Position numbers and translations under genes: made by a program. A stretch of 64,000 nt of DNA from Paracoccaceae bacterium (lineage in GTDB: Bacteria > Pseudomonadota > Alphaproteobacteria > Rhodobacterales > Rhodobacteraceae), in contig JAAFAB010000004.1 in the NCBI GenBank assembly GCA_018222585.1, positions 351,915 to 415,914 on the forward strand, in the 5' to 3' direction. Positions 1-9,568 of this stretch are shown in pieces. The notes under the pieces were generated by a model that was given only the letters and a program-made list of their open reading frames with translations, had not been told where the DNA came from and did no database searches. Position 1 is the stretch's first letter; each line of letters opens with the position of its first letter.

Positions 1-689
1 TCGGAAATCCCTCGCGCACGGGCGTATTTCACGAAGTCCAGCGGCATGGTCTCCTGCACGCCGGTGCGGGTCAGGCGGATCACCAGGGCGATCTGCGCCA
101 GCGCCAGGTTTGTGGCGGGCAGCAGCAGGTGGATGAAGCCGTCCCAAGTGGCATAGCTGGTGCGGATGCCCAGCACCTCGCCGGTTTGGCCGCGCCCGGT
201 CGAGGGCAGCCAGCCCAGCCAGACGGCGAAGATCATGATCAGCATCATGCCCTGCCAGAAGTTCGGTAGCGAGAAGCCGAGGATCGAGCCGGTCATGATC
301 GACTCATCCGTCACGCTGCCCGGCTTCACGCCCGCGACCAGCCCCAGCGGGATGCCGAGGATCAGCGACAGGATCAGCGAGGTCGTCACCAGCTCCAGCG
401 TTGCGGGCAGGCGTTCGAAGATCACGTCCAGCGCCGGGCGGTTGTAGACGAAGCTGCGGCCGAAATCGCCCTGCAGCGCCGAGGTGACGAAGGTCCAGTA
501 TTGCAGCGGCAGCGGATCGTCGAGGTTCAGGGAGGCGGCGACCTGGGCGCGCTCGGCCATCGAGGCATCGGCGGGCAGCAGGATCTCCAGCGGGTCGCCG
601 ATGGCGTAGACGCCAAGGAAGACCACGACGGAGGTGACGAGAAGGACCAGGATGGCCTGGAGCACCCGGCGCAGGATGAAGACCGTCAT
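1..689 (-). CDS. ABC transporter permease, DppB/OppB type (partial)
   Basis: Inner-membrane permease of a dipeptide/oligopeptide-class ABC importer. The reading frame starts at an ATG at 689 and runs off the left edge, so about 229 residues are seen out of the roughly 310-340 usual for the family. The N-terminus (MTVFILRRVLQAILVLLVTS) is the classic first membrane segment of DppB proteins. A second hydrophobic segment (LELVTTSLILSLILGIPLG) and a third (WQGMMLIMIFAVWLGWLPS) follow. The visible end (LTRTGVQETMPLDFVKYARA) is the start of the EAA loop that docks on the ATPase. Partner genes must lie outside the window to the left. It is divergent from the LysR regulator at 866, which probably controls it. 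The substrate cannot be told from sequence. Confidence 0.9.
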   Translation of the reverse strand, partial: MTVFILRRVLQAILVLLVTSVVVFLGVYAIGDPLEILLPADASMAERAQVAASLNLDDPLPLQYWTFVTSALQGDFGRSFVYNRPALDVIFERLPATLELVTTSLILSLILGIPLGLVAGVKPGSVTDESIMTGSILGFSLPNFWQGMMLIMIFAVWLGWLPSTGRGQTGEVLGIRTSYATWDGFIHLLLPATNLALAQIALVIRLTRTGVQETMPLDFVKYARARGIS

Positions 690-865
690 CGGGCGGGTCC
701 CCGTCCCGGTCGGGCTTTGGTTTCGTGAGGCATGGCGTTTCTTGCTGTGTCCCTGTTTTGACCGAAGCTTGCGGGAAGATTCGGCTCTATGCAATATTAT
801 GACAAATCTGCTAAATCATATGCGTACCTCGCATAGGGTGCGCGGTGCACGGCACGGGGATCGCG
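690..865. promoter_or_regulatory. Divergent promoter region with LysR-type box
   Basis: Space between the divergent permease and LysR genes. Positions 819-835 carry TATGCG-N5-CGCATA, a perfect dyad that contains the T-N11-A core typical of LysR-family recognition sites. The surrounding 780-835 stretch is clearly AT-richer than its neighbours, as expected for a promoter. Autoregulation plus control of the transporter operon is inferred from position. Confidence 0.6.
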
Positions 866-1768
866 ATGCAGCTCAACCTTCTGGAAACCTTCCGCGCGGT
901 GCTTGAAAAGGGCTCGACCCTCGCCGCGGCCTCGTCGCTGGGGATCACCCAGTCCGCGGTCTCGCGACGGATCGCGCAGCTGGAGGCCGAGTTGAACCTG
1001 GATCTCTTCCTGCGCGACCGCGGGCGGCTGGTGCCGACCCGGGAATGCCTGGCGCTGCAGGGGCAGATCTTCGGCATGGTGGATCGCGGCCTGCAGCTGC
1101 GCCACCTCGCCCATGACCTGCGGCGGGGCAACTCCCCCGCGCTGCGCCTGCGGGTCGCCGTGCCCGCCAGCATGACGCTGTCGATCATGCCGCGCATCCT
1201 CAGCCGTTTCCTGGCCGAGAACGACCGTGTGCAGGTCGAGTTGCACACCGGCCCCTACGACACCATCGAGCGGATGCTGATGGACGACCGCGCCGAACTG
1301 GGGTTCCTGCGGATCCCGATCCAGCGGCAGGGCCTTGCCGTCACCCCGACCATCGCGACCCGCAGCGTCTGCGTGATGCCGCAGGGGCACCCCCTCTGTG
1401 ACCGCGAGGAGGTGACGATGGAGGATCTGGACGGCGAGCCGCTGATCCTTCTGGGGCGGATGCGTGCGCCCCGGCGGGTGCTGGATGCCGCCTTCTGGAC
1501 GGCCGGCCAGACCCCGGCGGTGCGGATCGAGGCGCATTCGGTGATGTCGGCCTGCTCTCTCGTCGCCGAGGGGCTGGGGCTGACCATCGTCAACGGGCTG
1601 ATGGCGCGCGACTACGCGCACCTGCCGATCACCCAGAGGCCGATTGCCCCGGCGATGATCGACCGCTTCGCCTTCGCTTCGAACGCCGATGTTCCGCTGA
1701 GCCAGGCGGCCGAGAACTTCATCGCCTGCAGCAGCCGCTTCCTGGAGGACCTTCTGGCGGGGCAGTGA
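866..1768 (+). CDS. LysR family transcriptional regulator
   Basis: A 300-residue DNA-binding regulator. Residues 1-60 form the winged HTH (LLETFRAVLEKGSTLAAASSL then QSAVSRRIAQLEAEL and LFLRDRGRLVPT), matching the LysR consensus. The rest is the periplasmic-binding-like effector domain. The ATG at 866 is chosen because GGGGA sits a few bases upstream; a GTG at 845 in the same frame would add seven residues and has a poorer site. It is divergent from the DppB-type permease, and a good T-N11-A dyad lies between them, so it most likely controls that importer in response to its substrate. The effector is unknown. Confidence 0.92.
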   Translation: MQLNLLETFRAVLEKGSTLAAASSLGITQSAVSRRIAQLEAELNLDLFLRDRGRLVPTRECLALQGQIFGMVDRGLQLRHLAHDLRRGNSPALRLRVAVPASMTLSIMPRILSRFLAENDRVQVELHTGPYDTIERMLMDDRAELGFLRIPIQRQGLAVTPTIATRSVCVMPQGHPLCDREEVTMEDLDGEPLILLGRMRAPRRVLDAAFWTAGQTPAVRIEAHSVMSACSLVAEGLGLTIVNGLMARDYAHLPITQRPIAPAMIDRFAFASNADVPLSQAAENFIACSSRFLEDLLAGQ

Positions 1769-1812
1769 GCCCCGCCAGAAGCGCCGGAACCGGAAGCGCC
1801 GCGATCAGGCCC

Positions 1813-1947
1813 TCAGCTGTCTTGCGGATCCGGGGCCTCGGCCTCGCCCGCCAGGATGCGGTCGCGTTGCAGCTCCAGCCACATGGCGTTCATCACCGCG
1901 AAGATGGCCGCCAGCGGGAGCCCCAGAAGCCAGGCAAAATACCACAT
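1813..1947 (-). CDS. cydX: Cytochrome bd oxidase small subunit CydX
   Basis: A 44-residue single-span membrane protein starting MWYFAWLLG, the signature of the CydX/CbdX subunit that stabilises the haems of cytochrome bd. The hydrophobic stretch (WLLGLPLAAIFAVMNAMWLE) is followed by a short charged tail. It lies 13 bp after cydB on the same strand, with an AGAAAGGA ribosome site. Genes this small are easily missed. The call rests on the motif and the operon position. Confidence 0.93.
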   Translation of the reverse strand: MWYFAWLLGLPLAAIFAVMNAMWLELQRDRILAGEAEAPDPQDS

Positions 1948-1960
1948 GTTGCGTCCTTTC

Positions 1961-3124
1961 TCAGTAGAGGCTGTCGGAATTGCCGGTCACCTCGTCCTCG
2001 GTCACCTTGCCCCAGAGGACACTGTAGACCCAGGAGGTATAGGCGAGGATCAGCGGCAGGAAGATCACCGTGACCACCAGCATGATGAACAGCGTGCGAT
2101 GCGACGACGAGCTGTCCCAGACCGTCAGGGACGAGCGCGGATCAAGCGACGAGGGCAGGATGAAGGGGAACATCGTCAGTCCGACGCTGGAGATCGCCCC
2201 GAGGATGCCGAGCTTCGACCAGAGCAGGCCCGAGACCTCTCCGCCCCGCCGCAGCGCACGCACCGCCAGGATCATGCCGGTCACGCCAAGCAGCGGCGCG
2301 ATCGCGATCCAGGGCCGCGCGGCATAGGCCGACAGCCAGGTCGCCGTGCGGCTCACCTCGGAGTAGAGCGGGTTCGATGGGCCGTCGGTGACGACCTCCC
2401 CGACCAGGGCATAGCCCTCGATGCCGAGGGCCAGCCACAGCCCGGCCAGCAGGTAGCCGGCCAGGGTGGCAAGGCCGCTGATACTGCCGATGGTGCGCGC
2501 ACGGCGGGCGATCTCGCCCTCTGTCTTCAGCCCCAGCCAGGCCGCACCGTGGGTGATCAGCATCGACAGCGACACCAGACCGCAGAGCAGCGCGAAGGGG
2601 TTCAGCAGGCCGAGGAACTTGCCGTAGTAGCTGCCCTCGTAGCGCGAGAAGAGATCGGGCGTCAGCTCGAACGGCACCCCCTGCAGCACGTTGCCGACGG
2701 CCACCCCGAAGATCAGCGCCGGCACCGCGCCGCCGATGAACAGCGCCCAGTCCCAGGTGCTGCGCCAGCGCGCGCTCTCGCGCTTGGAGCGGTACTTGAA
2801 GGCGACCGGGCGCAGGATCAGCGCCGCCAGGATCGCGAACATAGCCAGGTAGAACCCAGAGAAGCTGACCGCGTAGAGTGGCGGCCAGGCGGCGAAGATC
2901 GCCCCGCCGCCGAGGATGAACCACACCTGGTTGCCTTCCCAGACCGGCCCGACGGTATTGATCACCACCCGCCGCTCGACATCGGTGCGCCCGACGAAGG
3001 GCAGCAGCGCGCCGACCCCCATGTCGAAACCGTCGGTCATGGCGAAGCCGATCAGCAGCACCCCCATCAGCAGCCACCAGATCACCCGCAGGATATCGTA
3101 GTCGATGAGTTCGAAGAGGATCAT
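1961..3124 (-). CDS. cydB: Cytochrome bd ubiquinol oxidase subunit II
   Basis: Subunit II of the bd-type quinol oxidase, a high-oxygen-affinity terminal oxidase in the inner membrane. At 387 residues it has the usual CydB length. It carries the family hallmarks [12 protein letters not shown] near residue 32 and [20 protein letters not shown] near residue 60, followed by repeated hydrophobic helices. The gene starts 5 bp after the cydA stop and is followed by cydX, so cydA, cydB and cydX are clearly co-transcribed. Confidence 0.97.
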   Translation of the reverse strand: MILFELIDYDILRVIWWLLMGVLLIGFAMTDGFDMGVGALLPFVGRTDVERRVVINTVGPVWEGNQVWFILGGGAIFAAWPPLYAVSFSGFYLAMFAILAALILRPVAFKYRSKRESARWRSTWDWALFIGGAVPALIFGVAVGNVLQGVPFELTPDLFSRYEGSYYGKFLGLLNPFALLCGLVSLSMLITHGAAWLGLKTEGEIARRARTIGSISGLATLAGYLLAGLWLALGIEGYALVGEVVTDGPSNPLYSEVSRTATWLSAYAARPWIAIAPLLGVTGMILAVRALRRGGEVSGLLWSKLGILGAISSVGLTMFPFILPSSLDPRSSLTVWDSSSSHRTLFIMLVVTVIFLPLILAYTSWVYSVLWGKVTEDEVTGNSDSLY

Positions 3125-3129
3125 GTCAC

Positions 3130-4812
3130 TTACTCCGCTGGGGTGTCGGTAGCCGGACCGCGCCCGGAGCCGTCAAAGGCATCGTCCTGCGACGACCGCG
3201 CCTGCGCGCCCGCCGGCGCGAAGGGGCCGCGCCCGTCATGGGTGCGCAGCCGGTGCTCGTGCCGCGCCTCCCAGGCCTCGGTCTCCTCGACGTCCTGGAA
3301 CGGGCCCTTGCGGATGTACTTCAGCATCAGCCCCATCTCGACCACGAAGAGCACCGAGTAGAAGATCATGAAGCCGGCGATGGTCAGCAACAGGTCCGCC
3401 ACGCTGAGGTGGCTGACCGACAGCGCCGTCGGCAATACCCCGTCCACGGTCCAGGGCTGGCGCCCGTATTCGGCCACGAACCAGCCCAGTTCGGCGGCGA
3501 TCCAGGGCGCGGGGATGATTGCCACCGCCAGGCGCAGCGCCCAGCGGGGATACTGCTGCCGTCGGAAGGACGAGCGCCAGAAGAAATAGGCCATGACCGC
3601 GATGAAGGTGAAGCCGAGGCCCACCATGATGCGGAAGGCCCAGAACAGCGGCAGCACCCCCGGGATCGTGTCCTCGGCGGCGGTGTCGATCTGGGCCGGG
3701 GTCGCCTGGCGCGGATCCTCGACATAGCGCAGCAGCAGGAAGGCAAAGCCCAGGTCGCCCGAATGGGCCTCGAAGGTCTCGCGCACCGCGGGGTCCACGG
3801 CGCCACGCTGCTCGCGGATCGACATCAGCGCATCATAGGCGGTGATCCCGCTTTCGATCCGCGCGCGGGCCTCCTCCACCAGGTCATTGATGCCCGGGAT
3901 CTCGGTGTTCAGCGAGCGGGTGCCGATCAGCCCCATGACCCAGGGGATCTCGACCGCGTAGTGGGTTTCCCGTGCTTCCACATCCGGGATGCCGAAGGCG
4001 GTGAAGGGCGCCGGGGCGTCGTGGGTTTCCCACATGCCCTCGATGGCGGCCAGTTTCATCCGCTGGGTATGGCTGGCCGAATAGCCGCTCTCGTCCCCCA
4101 GCACGACCACCGACAGCGCCGAGGCCAGCCCGAAGGAGGCCGCTACGGTGATCGAGCGCCGCGCCAGCTCGACATGCCGCCCCTTCAGCAGATACCAGGC
4201 CGACACCCCCAGCACGAAGACCGAGGCGGTGACATAGCCCGCCGAGACGGTGTGCACGAATTTCGCCTGGGCGACCTCGTTGAACAGCACGTCGAAGAAG
4301 CTGGTCATCTCCATGCGCATGGTGTCGGGGTTGAATTCCGCCCCCACCGGGTTCTGCATCCAGCCGTTCGCGATCAGGATCCACAGCGCCGAGAAGTTCG
4401 ACCCGATGGCGACAAGCCAGGCGGTGATCAGGTGGCCGACCTTCGACAGCTTGTCCCAGCCGAAGAAGAACAGCCCGACGAAGGTGGCTTCCAGGAAGAA
4501 GGCCATCAGCCCCTCGATGGCCAGCGGCGCACCGAAGATGTCGCCGACGTAGTGGCTGTAGTAGCTCCAGTTCATGCCGAACTGGAACTCCATGGTGATC
4601 CCGGTCGCCACGCCCAGCACGAAGTTGATGCCGAAGAGCGTGCCCCAGAATTTCGTCATCTGCCGCCAGATCGGCCGGCCCGTCATGACGTAGACGGTTT
4701 CCATGATCGCGACCAGGATCGACAGCCCCAGGGTCAGCGGCACGAAAAGGAAGTGATACATCGCCGTCATCGCAAATTGCAGGCGTGACAGTTCGACGAT
4801 ATCGAGCTCCAT
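3130..4812 (-). CDS. cydA: Cytochrome bd ubiquinol oxidase subunit I
   Basis: Subunit I of cytochrome bd, which binds haems b558, b595 and d, oxidises quinol and reduces oxygen to water. The 560-residue product has the N-terminal [20 protein letters not shown] with the axial histidine (His20). It also has [20 protein letters not shown], the [10 protein letters not shown] segment with the haem-ligand methionine, and GRQPW near residue 450. The stretch between [11 protein letters not shown] and the FRIM helix is long, so this is the E. coli-like long Q-loop form. A 40-60 residue polar tail extends past the usual end. A GAAGGAGA ribosome site precedes the ATG. It belongs to a cydDCABX operon; a 105-bp gap after cydC may hold a second promoter. 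Confidence 0.97.
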   Translation of the reverse strand: MELDIVELSRLQFAMTAMYHFLFVPLTLGLSILVAIMETVYVMTGRPIWRQMTKFWGTLFGINFVLGVATGITMEFQFGMNWSYYSHYVGDIFGAPLAIEGLMAFFLEATFVGLFFFGWDKLSKVGHLITAWLVAIGSNFSALWILIANGWMQNPVGAEFNPDTMRMEMTSFFDVLFNEVAQAKFVHTVSAGYVTASVFVLGVSAWYLLKGRHVELARRSITVAASFGLASALSVVVLGDESGYSASHTQRMKLAAIEGMWETHDAPAPFTAFGIPDVEARETHYAVEIPWVMGLIGTRSLNTEIPGINDLVEEARARIESGITAYDALMSIREQRGAVDPAVRETFEAHSGDLGFAFLLLRYVEDPRQATPAQIDTAAEDTIPGVLPLFWAFRIMVGLGFTFIAVMAYFFWRSSFRRQQYPRWALRLAVAIIPAPWIAAELGWFVAEYGRQPWTVDGVLPTALSVSHLSVADLLLTIAGFMIFYSVLFVVEMGLMLKYIRKGPFQDVEETEAWEARHEHRLRTHDGRGPFAPAGAQARSSQDDAFDGSGRGPATDTPAE

Positions 4813-4917
4813 CGGGATGTCTCCTTCTGTGAAGCGGATGCGCGGAGGCCGCGCTCCTGCGTTCCATGCTAGCGCGTCATGGCTTACAACAGAACCGCCG
4901 AAAGCTGAGTGACTTCG

Positions 4918-6525
4918 TCACATTCCCCCGGAGGACAGCGGCACGATCCGGTCGAACAGCGGATGATCGGCGCCCCGGTGCTGGGCCGACAGGATCGCCG
5001 CATCGGGCAGGAACCGCCGCAGCCCCTGCAGCACCCGGGCGGCTGTTTCCGCGTCCAGCCCCTCGGTCGGCTCGTCCAGCAGCAGGACACGGGGCCGGCG
5101 CAGCAGGGCGCGGGCGATGCACAGGCGGCGCGCCTGCCCGCCCGAAAGCCCCTGCCCGGCCTCGCCAAGCGGCGCCTCCAGCCCGCCGCGCGCCCGGATG
5201 TCCCCGGCCAGCGCCACCGCCTCCAGCACCTGCCAGAGCACCGCGTCCTCCCCGACGCCAGAAAGCGCGAGATTGTCGCGGATGCTGCCCGCCAGCAGGG
5301 CCGGCCGCTGCGGCACCATGGCGAGGGTCGCACGCAGGGCCTCCTCGGGGCAGTCCTGCGGCGCAAGGCCACAGAGGCGCAGGCCCGGCCCCGGGTCGAG
5401 CCCGGCGATCTGCATCAGCAGCGTCGATTTGCCCGCCCCCGAAGGCGCGACCAGGCACAGCGCCTCTCCGGGCGCGAGGGTGAACCGCAGGCCGGGCCGA
5501 TCGACCACCAGCAGCGGGGCCCCGGCCTCGGGCGTGCCTGTCGCGGTGTCCGTCGCCTCAGCAAGCCCGGGCACCACCCGGCGCGCGGCATCGGCCATCC
5601 GCCCCAGCTCGGCCACGCCCCGGCGCAGCGGCAGCAGCGTCTCGGCCAGGGCGAGGACGACGAAGAGGCCGATCGCCGCCCGGGCGGGATCGAGGCGCCC
5701 CTCTGCCAGCAGCCAGCCCCCGCCAAGCAGCGCCGCCGCGACCGCAAGGGCGACCGCGACCGCAAGGGCGGCACCGGCGTCTCGCTCGGCCCGGTCCAGC
5801 TGCCGGGTCGCCCTGCGGGCCGCGCCATCGCAGGCGATCAGCCGGGTCTCGTGGTCGTCGAGCTGCCCCGAGAGGATCAGCGCCTCGCGGTCGCGCAGCA
5901 TGTCGATCACCCCGCGCCCCAGGGCCTGCTTGTGCCGCTCCGCCTCTGCGGAGGGCGCAAGGCTGCGCCGCCCGAGCCAGAGCAACACCGCCACCGCGGC
6001 CAGCAGGTACAGCAGCAGGATCGGCAGCGCGACGGCCCAACCCGTCAGCCAGCTCAGCGCGGCGAAGATCAGCAGGTGGCTCAGCAGCCCGGCCAGCAGC
6101 GGCAGCACCAGCCGCAGCAACAGCCCGTCCAGCGCATCGACATCGGACAGGATCCGGCTCAGCACGCTCTCGGCCCTCAGGGCGGCCATCTGCCGCCCGC
6201 CGAGGCGCGCATGGGCTCGCAGCAGCAGCACCCGCAGCGCGGCAAGGGCGCGCAGGGTCGCGTCATGGGTCAGCAACCGCTCTCCGTATCGCGCCGCCGT
6301 CCGTCCGAGCGCCAGGAAGCGCACCCCCGCCGAGGGCCGGAAGACATCGAAGGCGATCCCGATCCCGGCCAGTCCCGCCAGCCCGGTCGCGGTGATGAAC
6401 CAGCCCGACAGCCCCAGAAGGGCCGCTCCCATCAGGAGCACCAGCACCGAGAGCGCGGCGCCGCGCAACAGCGGGCGGGGCGCGGCGCGGATCAGCAGGC
6501 CAAGCAGGCGCAATAGCGGTCTCAT
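4918..6525 (-). CDS. cydC: Heterodimeric ABC exporter subunit CydC
   Basis: Half-transporter that pairs with CydD to export glutathione/cysteine and allow cytochrome bd assembly. It has 535 residues, with an N-terminal six-helix membrane domain. VFRPSAGVRFLALGRTAARY is the strongly conserved CydC coupling region. The C-terminal ATPase carries Walker A (APSGAGKST, about residue 360), the signature LSGGQARRL, Walker B LLLDEPTEGLD and an H-loop histidine in SAQHRG. It overlaps cydD by 4 bp (ATGA), so the two are translationally coupled. cydA follows on the same strand. Confidence 0.95.
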   Translation of the reverse strand: MRPLLRLLGLLIRAAPRPLLRGAALSVLVLLMGAALLGLSGWFITATGLAGLAGIGIAFDVFRPSAGVRFLALGRTAARYGERLLTHDATLRALAALRVLLLRAHARLGGRQMAALRAESVLSRILSDVDALDGLLLRLVLPLLAGLLSHLLIFAALSWLTGWAVALPILLLYLLAAVAVLLWLGRRSLAPSAEAERHKQALGRGVIDMLRDREALILSGQLDDHETRLIACDGAARRATRQLDRAERDAGAALAVAVALAVAAALLGGGWLLAEGRLDPARAAIGLFVVLALAETLLPLRRGVAELGRMADAARRVVPGLAEATDTATGTPEAGAPLLVVDRPGLRFTLAPGEALCLVAPSGAGKSTLLMQIAGLDPGPGLRLCGLAPQDCPEEALRATLAMVPQRPALLAGSIRDNLALSGVGEDAVLWQVLEAVALAGDIRARGGLEAPLGEAGQGLSGGQARRLCIARALLRRPRVLLLDEPTEGLDAETAARVLQGLRRFLPDAAILSAQHRGADHPLFDRIVPLSSGGM

Positions 6526-8195
6526 GCGGTCATCTCCACCACCTGCCCCATGGCCCGGGCAAGACGCGGGTCATGGGTGGCGACCAGCAGCGCTCGCCCC
6601 CCGGCATTGAGCCGCAGCAGCGCCGCGATCACCCGCTCTGCCGTCTCCGTATCGAGATCCGCCGTCGGCTCGTCCGCCAGCAGCAGGTCACCGCCCGCCA
6701 GGATCGCCCGCGCCAGCATCAGCCGCCGCGCCTCTCCGCCGGACACACCGCTTCCGCTGGCGCCGAGGCGGGTCTCAAGCCCCTCGGGCAACCCCTCGAC
6801 GACAGCTGCGGCCCCGGCCTGCGCCAGGGCGGCGCGCAGCTCCTCCCCGCGCCCCGCACTGGCGCCCAGCCAGTCGGCCAGCGCCATGTCGGGAAAATGC
6901 ACCCGCTGCGGCATCCACGCGATCCGCGCCCGCCAGCCATCCGCCGTGGCGCCGTCAAGGGTCCGCCCGCAGACCTCGATGCGGCCCCCCGCCAGCGGCA
7001 GAAGTCCGGCAATCGCCGCCAGGGTCGTGCTCTTGCCGACGCCGCTCGGCCCGGTGATCGCCAGGCGCGCACCGGGGCCAAGCGCGAGGTCCGGCAGCGC
7101 CAGCACCCGCCCCGGCAGCTGCGCCACGGCGCCGCGCACCTCCAGCCGCAGCGGACCGGGAAGCGCGGGTGCCCGGCCTCCCTGCCCGACCAGTTCGCTG
7201 CGCGCGGCCCGGTCGAGCGCCTCCAGTTCCTCCACGACCGTCAGCCCGGCGGCCCGGTCGTGCCAGGCGGCGGCCATGTCGCGCAGCGGCTGGAAGAACT
7301 CGGGCGCGAGCAGCAGCAGGAAGATCCCCTGGCCAAGGCTCAGCCTGCCGCCCCAGGAGCCGAATCCGATCTCTCCCAGCAGGGTGAAGCCGACGAAAAC
7401 CGCCACCAGCGCCACGCCGAGCGCGGCGAAAAGCTCCAGCACCGTCGATGACAGGAAGGCGATGCGCAGCACGCCCATGCTGCGAAGTCGCAGGGCCTCG
7501 GCCCGGGCGGCGAAATCCGCCGTCGCGTGGTCGCTGGCCCCTAGCAGGCGGATATCGGTCAGGGCCGCCAGCCGCTCCATCAACATGTCGTTGATGCTGG
7601 CAATCTCGCCCAGTTGGCGGCGGGAGGCCTCTTCGGCCGCCATGCCGACCAGCGCCATGAAGACCGGGATCAGCGGCCCGGCCACCAGCAGCGTCAGCCC
7701 GACCACCCAGGAGTGCCAGAAGGCCAGCACCAGCAGCACCGGCGGCAGAACCGCGACGCGCAGCATGGCCACCTGATACCGGGTGATCCAGGGTTGCAGC
7801 AGGGCCAGTTTCTGCACCGTCAGCGCCGCCAGCGCGGCGGATCCCATCCCCGCCCGCTGCCGGGCTTCGCGGCCCAGGATCGCCGCGCGTTCGGCGGCGA
7901 TCACCCGGTCGGCGGCGGCAAACAGCAGCGCACCCGCGCGATGCTCCAGTCCGGCGCGCAGCAGCGCCAGGGCAAGGAACAGCAGCGCGGCAAGGAGGGT
8001 GGGCCGCAGATCGCCCGGATCGGCGACCCAGGCAGCGATCGCCCCGGCCAGAACGCCCGCCTGCACCGGCCAGAGCAGCCCCGCCAGCACCGAGAGCGCT
8101 CCGGCCCGGTTCAGCACCCCCGCAACCGGCGCGATGATCCGCGCCCGGGCCCGCTGCATCGAGGGGCGGCTCTGGTCACTGTCGTCCTGGCGCAT
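6522..8195 (-). CDS. cydD: Heterodimeric ABC exporter subunit CydD
   Basis: First gene of the cyd operon. The 557-residue half-transporter has an N-terminal membrane domain and a C-terminal ATPase. Walker A is TGPSGVGKST (about residue 380), the signature is GVSGGEARRL, Walker B is LLLADEPTADLD and the H-loop is VATHDPRLA. With CydC it exports thiols to the periplasm. The family pairing, order and 4-bp overlap with cydC make the assignment firm. The ribosome site for the ATG at 8195 is rather distant (GGGGAGG about 13 bases upstream), so an internal start near residue 13 is possible. No obvious FNR box was recognised upstream. Confidence 0.94.
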   Translation of the reverse strand: MRQDDSDQSRPSMQRARARIIAPVAGVLNRAGALSVLAGLLWPVQAGVLAGAIAAWVADPGDLRPTLLAALLFLALALLRAGLEHRAGALLFAAADRVIAAERAAILGREARQRAGMGSAALAALTVQKLALLQPWITRYQVAMLRVAVLPPVLLVLAFWHSWVVGLTLLVAGPLIPVFMALVGMAAEEASRRQLGEIASINDMLMERLAALTDIRLLGASDHATADFAARAEALRLRSMGVLRIAFLSSTVLELFAALGVALVAVFVGFTLLGEIGFGSWGGRLSLGQGIFLLLLAPEFFQPLRDMAAAWHDRAAGLTVVEELEALDRAARSELVGQGGRAPALPGPLRLEVRGAVAQLPGRVLALPDLALGPGARLAITGPSGVGKSTTLAAIAGLLPLAGGRIEVCGRTLDGATADGWRARIAWMPQRVHFPDMALADWLGASAGRGEELRAALAQAGAAAVVEGLPEGLETRLGASGSGVSGGEARRLMLARAILAGGDLLLADEPTADLDTETAERVIAALLRLNAGGRALLVATHDPRLARAMGQVVEMTA

Positions 8196-8263
8196 CGTCT
8201 GCCGGCAGCCTCCCCGGGGAACACGGACCGAGTCCTAGCACGGTCGCGCCCCTCCGGCGAGGC

Positions 8264-8286
8264 GCCTGCCCCGATCCGGGACAGGC
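8264..8286 (-). terminator. Possible hairpin terminator after the ABC/FAD operon
   Basis: On the minus strand GCCTGTCCC pairs with GGGGCAGGC across a 5-base loop, with a single G-U pair, just past the stop of the FAD oxidoreductase gene. No clear T-run follows, so it may be Rho-dependent or only a 3' stabilising hairpin. Confidence 0.4.
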
Positions 8287-8299
8287 TGTCGCAGTCGGC

Positions 8300-9568
8300 T
8301 CAGATCAGCGCGCCGAGCCCGGTCAATTCACCGCGCAGCGCCTCGGCGGTCACCGGGCCCGAGGATGTCGCCCCGAGGGCCGCCGCCACGCCCGCCGCCT
8401 CGCCGGTGGCGAAGGCGGTGCCCATGACCCGGACCGAGCCGTAGGCGTAGTCGTCGGCGCCGATCACCCGGCCCGCGTACCAGAGGTTGTCGAGGTCCCG
8501 CGCCCGGATCGCGTCGTAGGGCACATGGAAATAGCCCGCGCCGCCGACATGTTCGTAGATCGGCCGGCCCGCTTCCGAGTGCAGCTCGATCGGCCAGGCG
8601 CCCCGGGCGATGCCGTCCTCGCGCAGGCGGCCCTGCAGCACGTCGTCATGGGTGATCTCGTAGCGCGCCGCCGGGTGGCGGGTCTCGCGCACGCCGATCT
8701 GCGGGCCGGTCTGGGCCAGCCAGGCGTTTTCGAACCCGGGAACACGGGCGCGCAGGATCTCGACCAGCTGCATCGACATCTCCCGGCCGGTCTGCTCGGC
8801 ACGGGTGAAGCTGCCCGAGGAGAGGTCGGGCATCTCGCGGTCGACCACCAGCCACCAGAAATCCGTCGTCCCCGGCACCCGGGTGAAGATCCCGGCATCG
8901 GTACGGTGGATCTTGTGGGGCGAGCCCTCGTTGAACTCGGCCACGGCGGCCTGCATCAGGGCCCGGTCGATCTTCGTGTCCGGGGCCAGCCCGCCGACCC
9001 GCAGCGGCATGGTATAGGCCTGGATCCGGCCCCGGCTGTCGCCGGTGCGCATCGGCACGCCCGAGACCAGCGCCAGGTTGGCATCGCCGCTGGCATCCAC
9101 GTAGCTTTCCGCGATCAGGCGGAAGCGCCCGTCCATGCCCGCCACGGTCACGCTTTCCAGCGCCCGCGCTGTGCGGCTGGCGGCGGCGACGCGCGAATGC
9201 AGGAAGACATCCACCCCATGCGCCGCCAGCACCCGGTCCAGCGCCACCTTCAGGCGCTCGGGTTCGAGCAACACGATCCAGTTGTTCGTGGTGGGAGAGC
9301 GGTAGGGATCGCAGGCGACCCCCATGGCACGCATTTCGTCCAGCACCTGCTCACCGGCGCCGGCGACGGCCTTCACCGGCTCGCCACCCTGGTGGTAGAA
9401 ACCGCAGTAGGCCAGCACCTGCGCATTGGTCGCAGCACCACCGAGGAATCCGTATTTCTCGACCAGAGCCACCCTGGCGCCCGCCTTGGCCGCGCCGAGG
9501 GCCGCGCCCACGCCACCGGCACCGCCGCCGGCAATCACCACATCGTAGTCTGTTTCGTGACGGGGCAT
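8300..9568 (-). CDS. FAD-dependent oxidoreductase
   Basis: Flavoprotein of 422 residues. The N-terminus has a textbook dinucleotide-binding fold: VVIAGGGAGGVGAALGAAKAG, then VALVEKYGFLGG, which fits the FAD_oxidored/GlpA-like family. Further FAD contacts appear in YVDASGDANLA and in the C-terminal DNLWYAGRVIGADDYAYGS and GTAFATGEAAGVAAAL. The reaction is unknown. The start codon overlaps the stop of the permease gene by one base (TGATG), so it is the last gene of a four-gene transporter operon. It probably acts on the imported compound or a derivative. Confidence 0.88.
   Translation of the reverse strand: MPRHETDYDVVIAGGGAGGVGAALGAAKAGARVALVEKYGFLGGAATNAQVLAYCGFYHQGGEPVKAVAGAGEQVLDEMRAMGVACDPYRSPTTNNWIVLLEPERLKVALDRVLAAHGVDVFLHSRVAAASRTARALESVTVAGMDGRFRLIAESYVDASGDANLALVSGVPMRTGDSRGRIQAYTMPLRVGGLAPDTKIDRALMQAAVAEFNEGSPHKIHRTDAGIFTRVPGTTDFWWLVVDREMPDLSSGSFTRAEQTGREMSMQLVEILRARVPGFENAWLAQTGPQIGVRETRHPAARYEITHDDVLQGRLREDGIARGAWPIELHSEAGRPIYEHVGGAGYFHVPYDAIRARDLDNLWYAGRVIGADDYAYGSVRVMGTAFATGEAAGVAAALGATSSGPVTAEALRGELTGLGALI

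Noticed and set aside
797..1621. Long minus-strand frames over the first LysR gene
   Set aside because: They are shadow frames of high-GC coding DNA, rich in His/Arg/Gln/Gly, with no domain.
1856..3361. 500-codon plus-strand frame over cydB and the end of cydA
   Set aside because: Composition is low-complexity (Asp/Arg/Gln/His) and antisense to certain cyd genes.
4908..4920. GTGAC-TTC-GTCAC dyad between cydC and cydA
   Set aside because: Too short (5-bp arms) and partly within the cydC end; not enough to call a terminator or operator.
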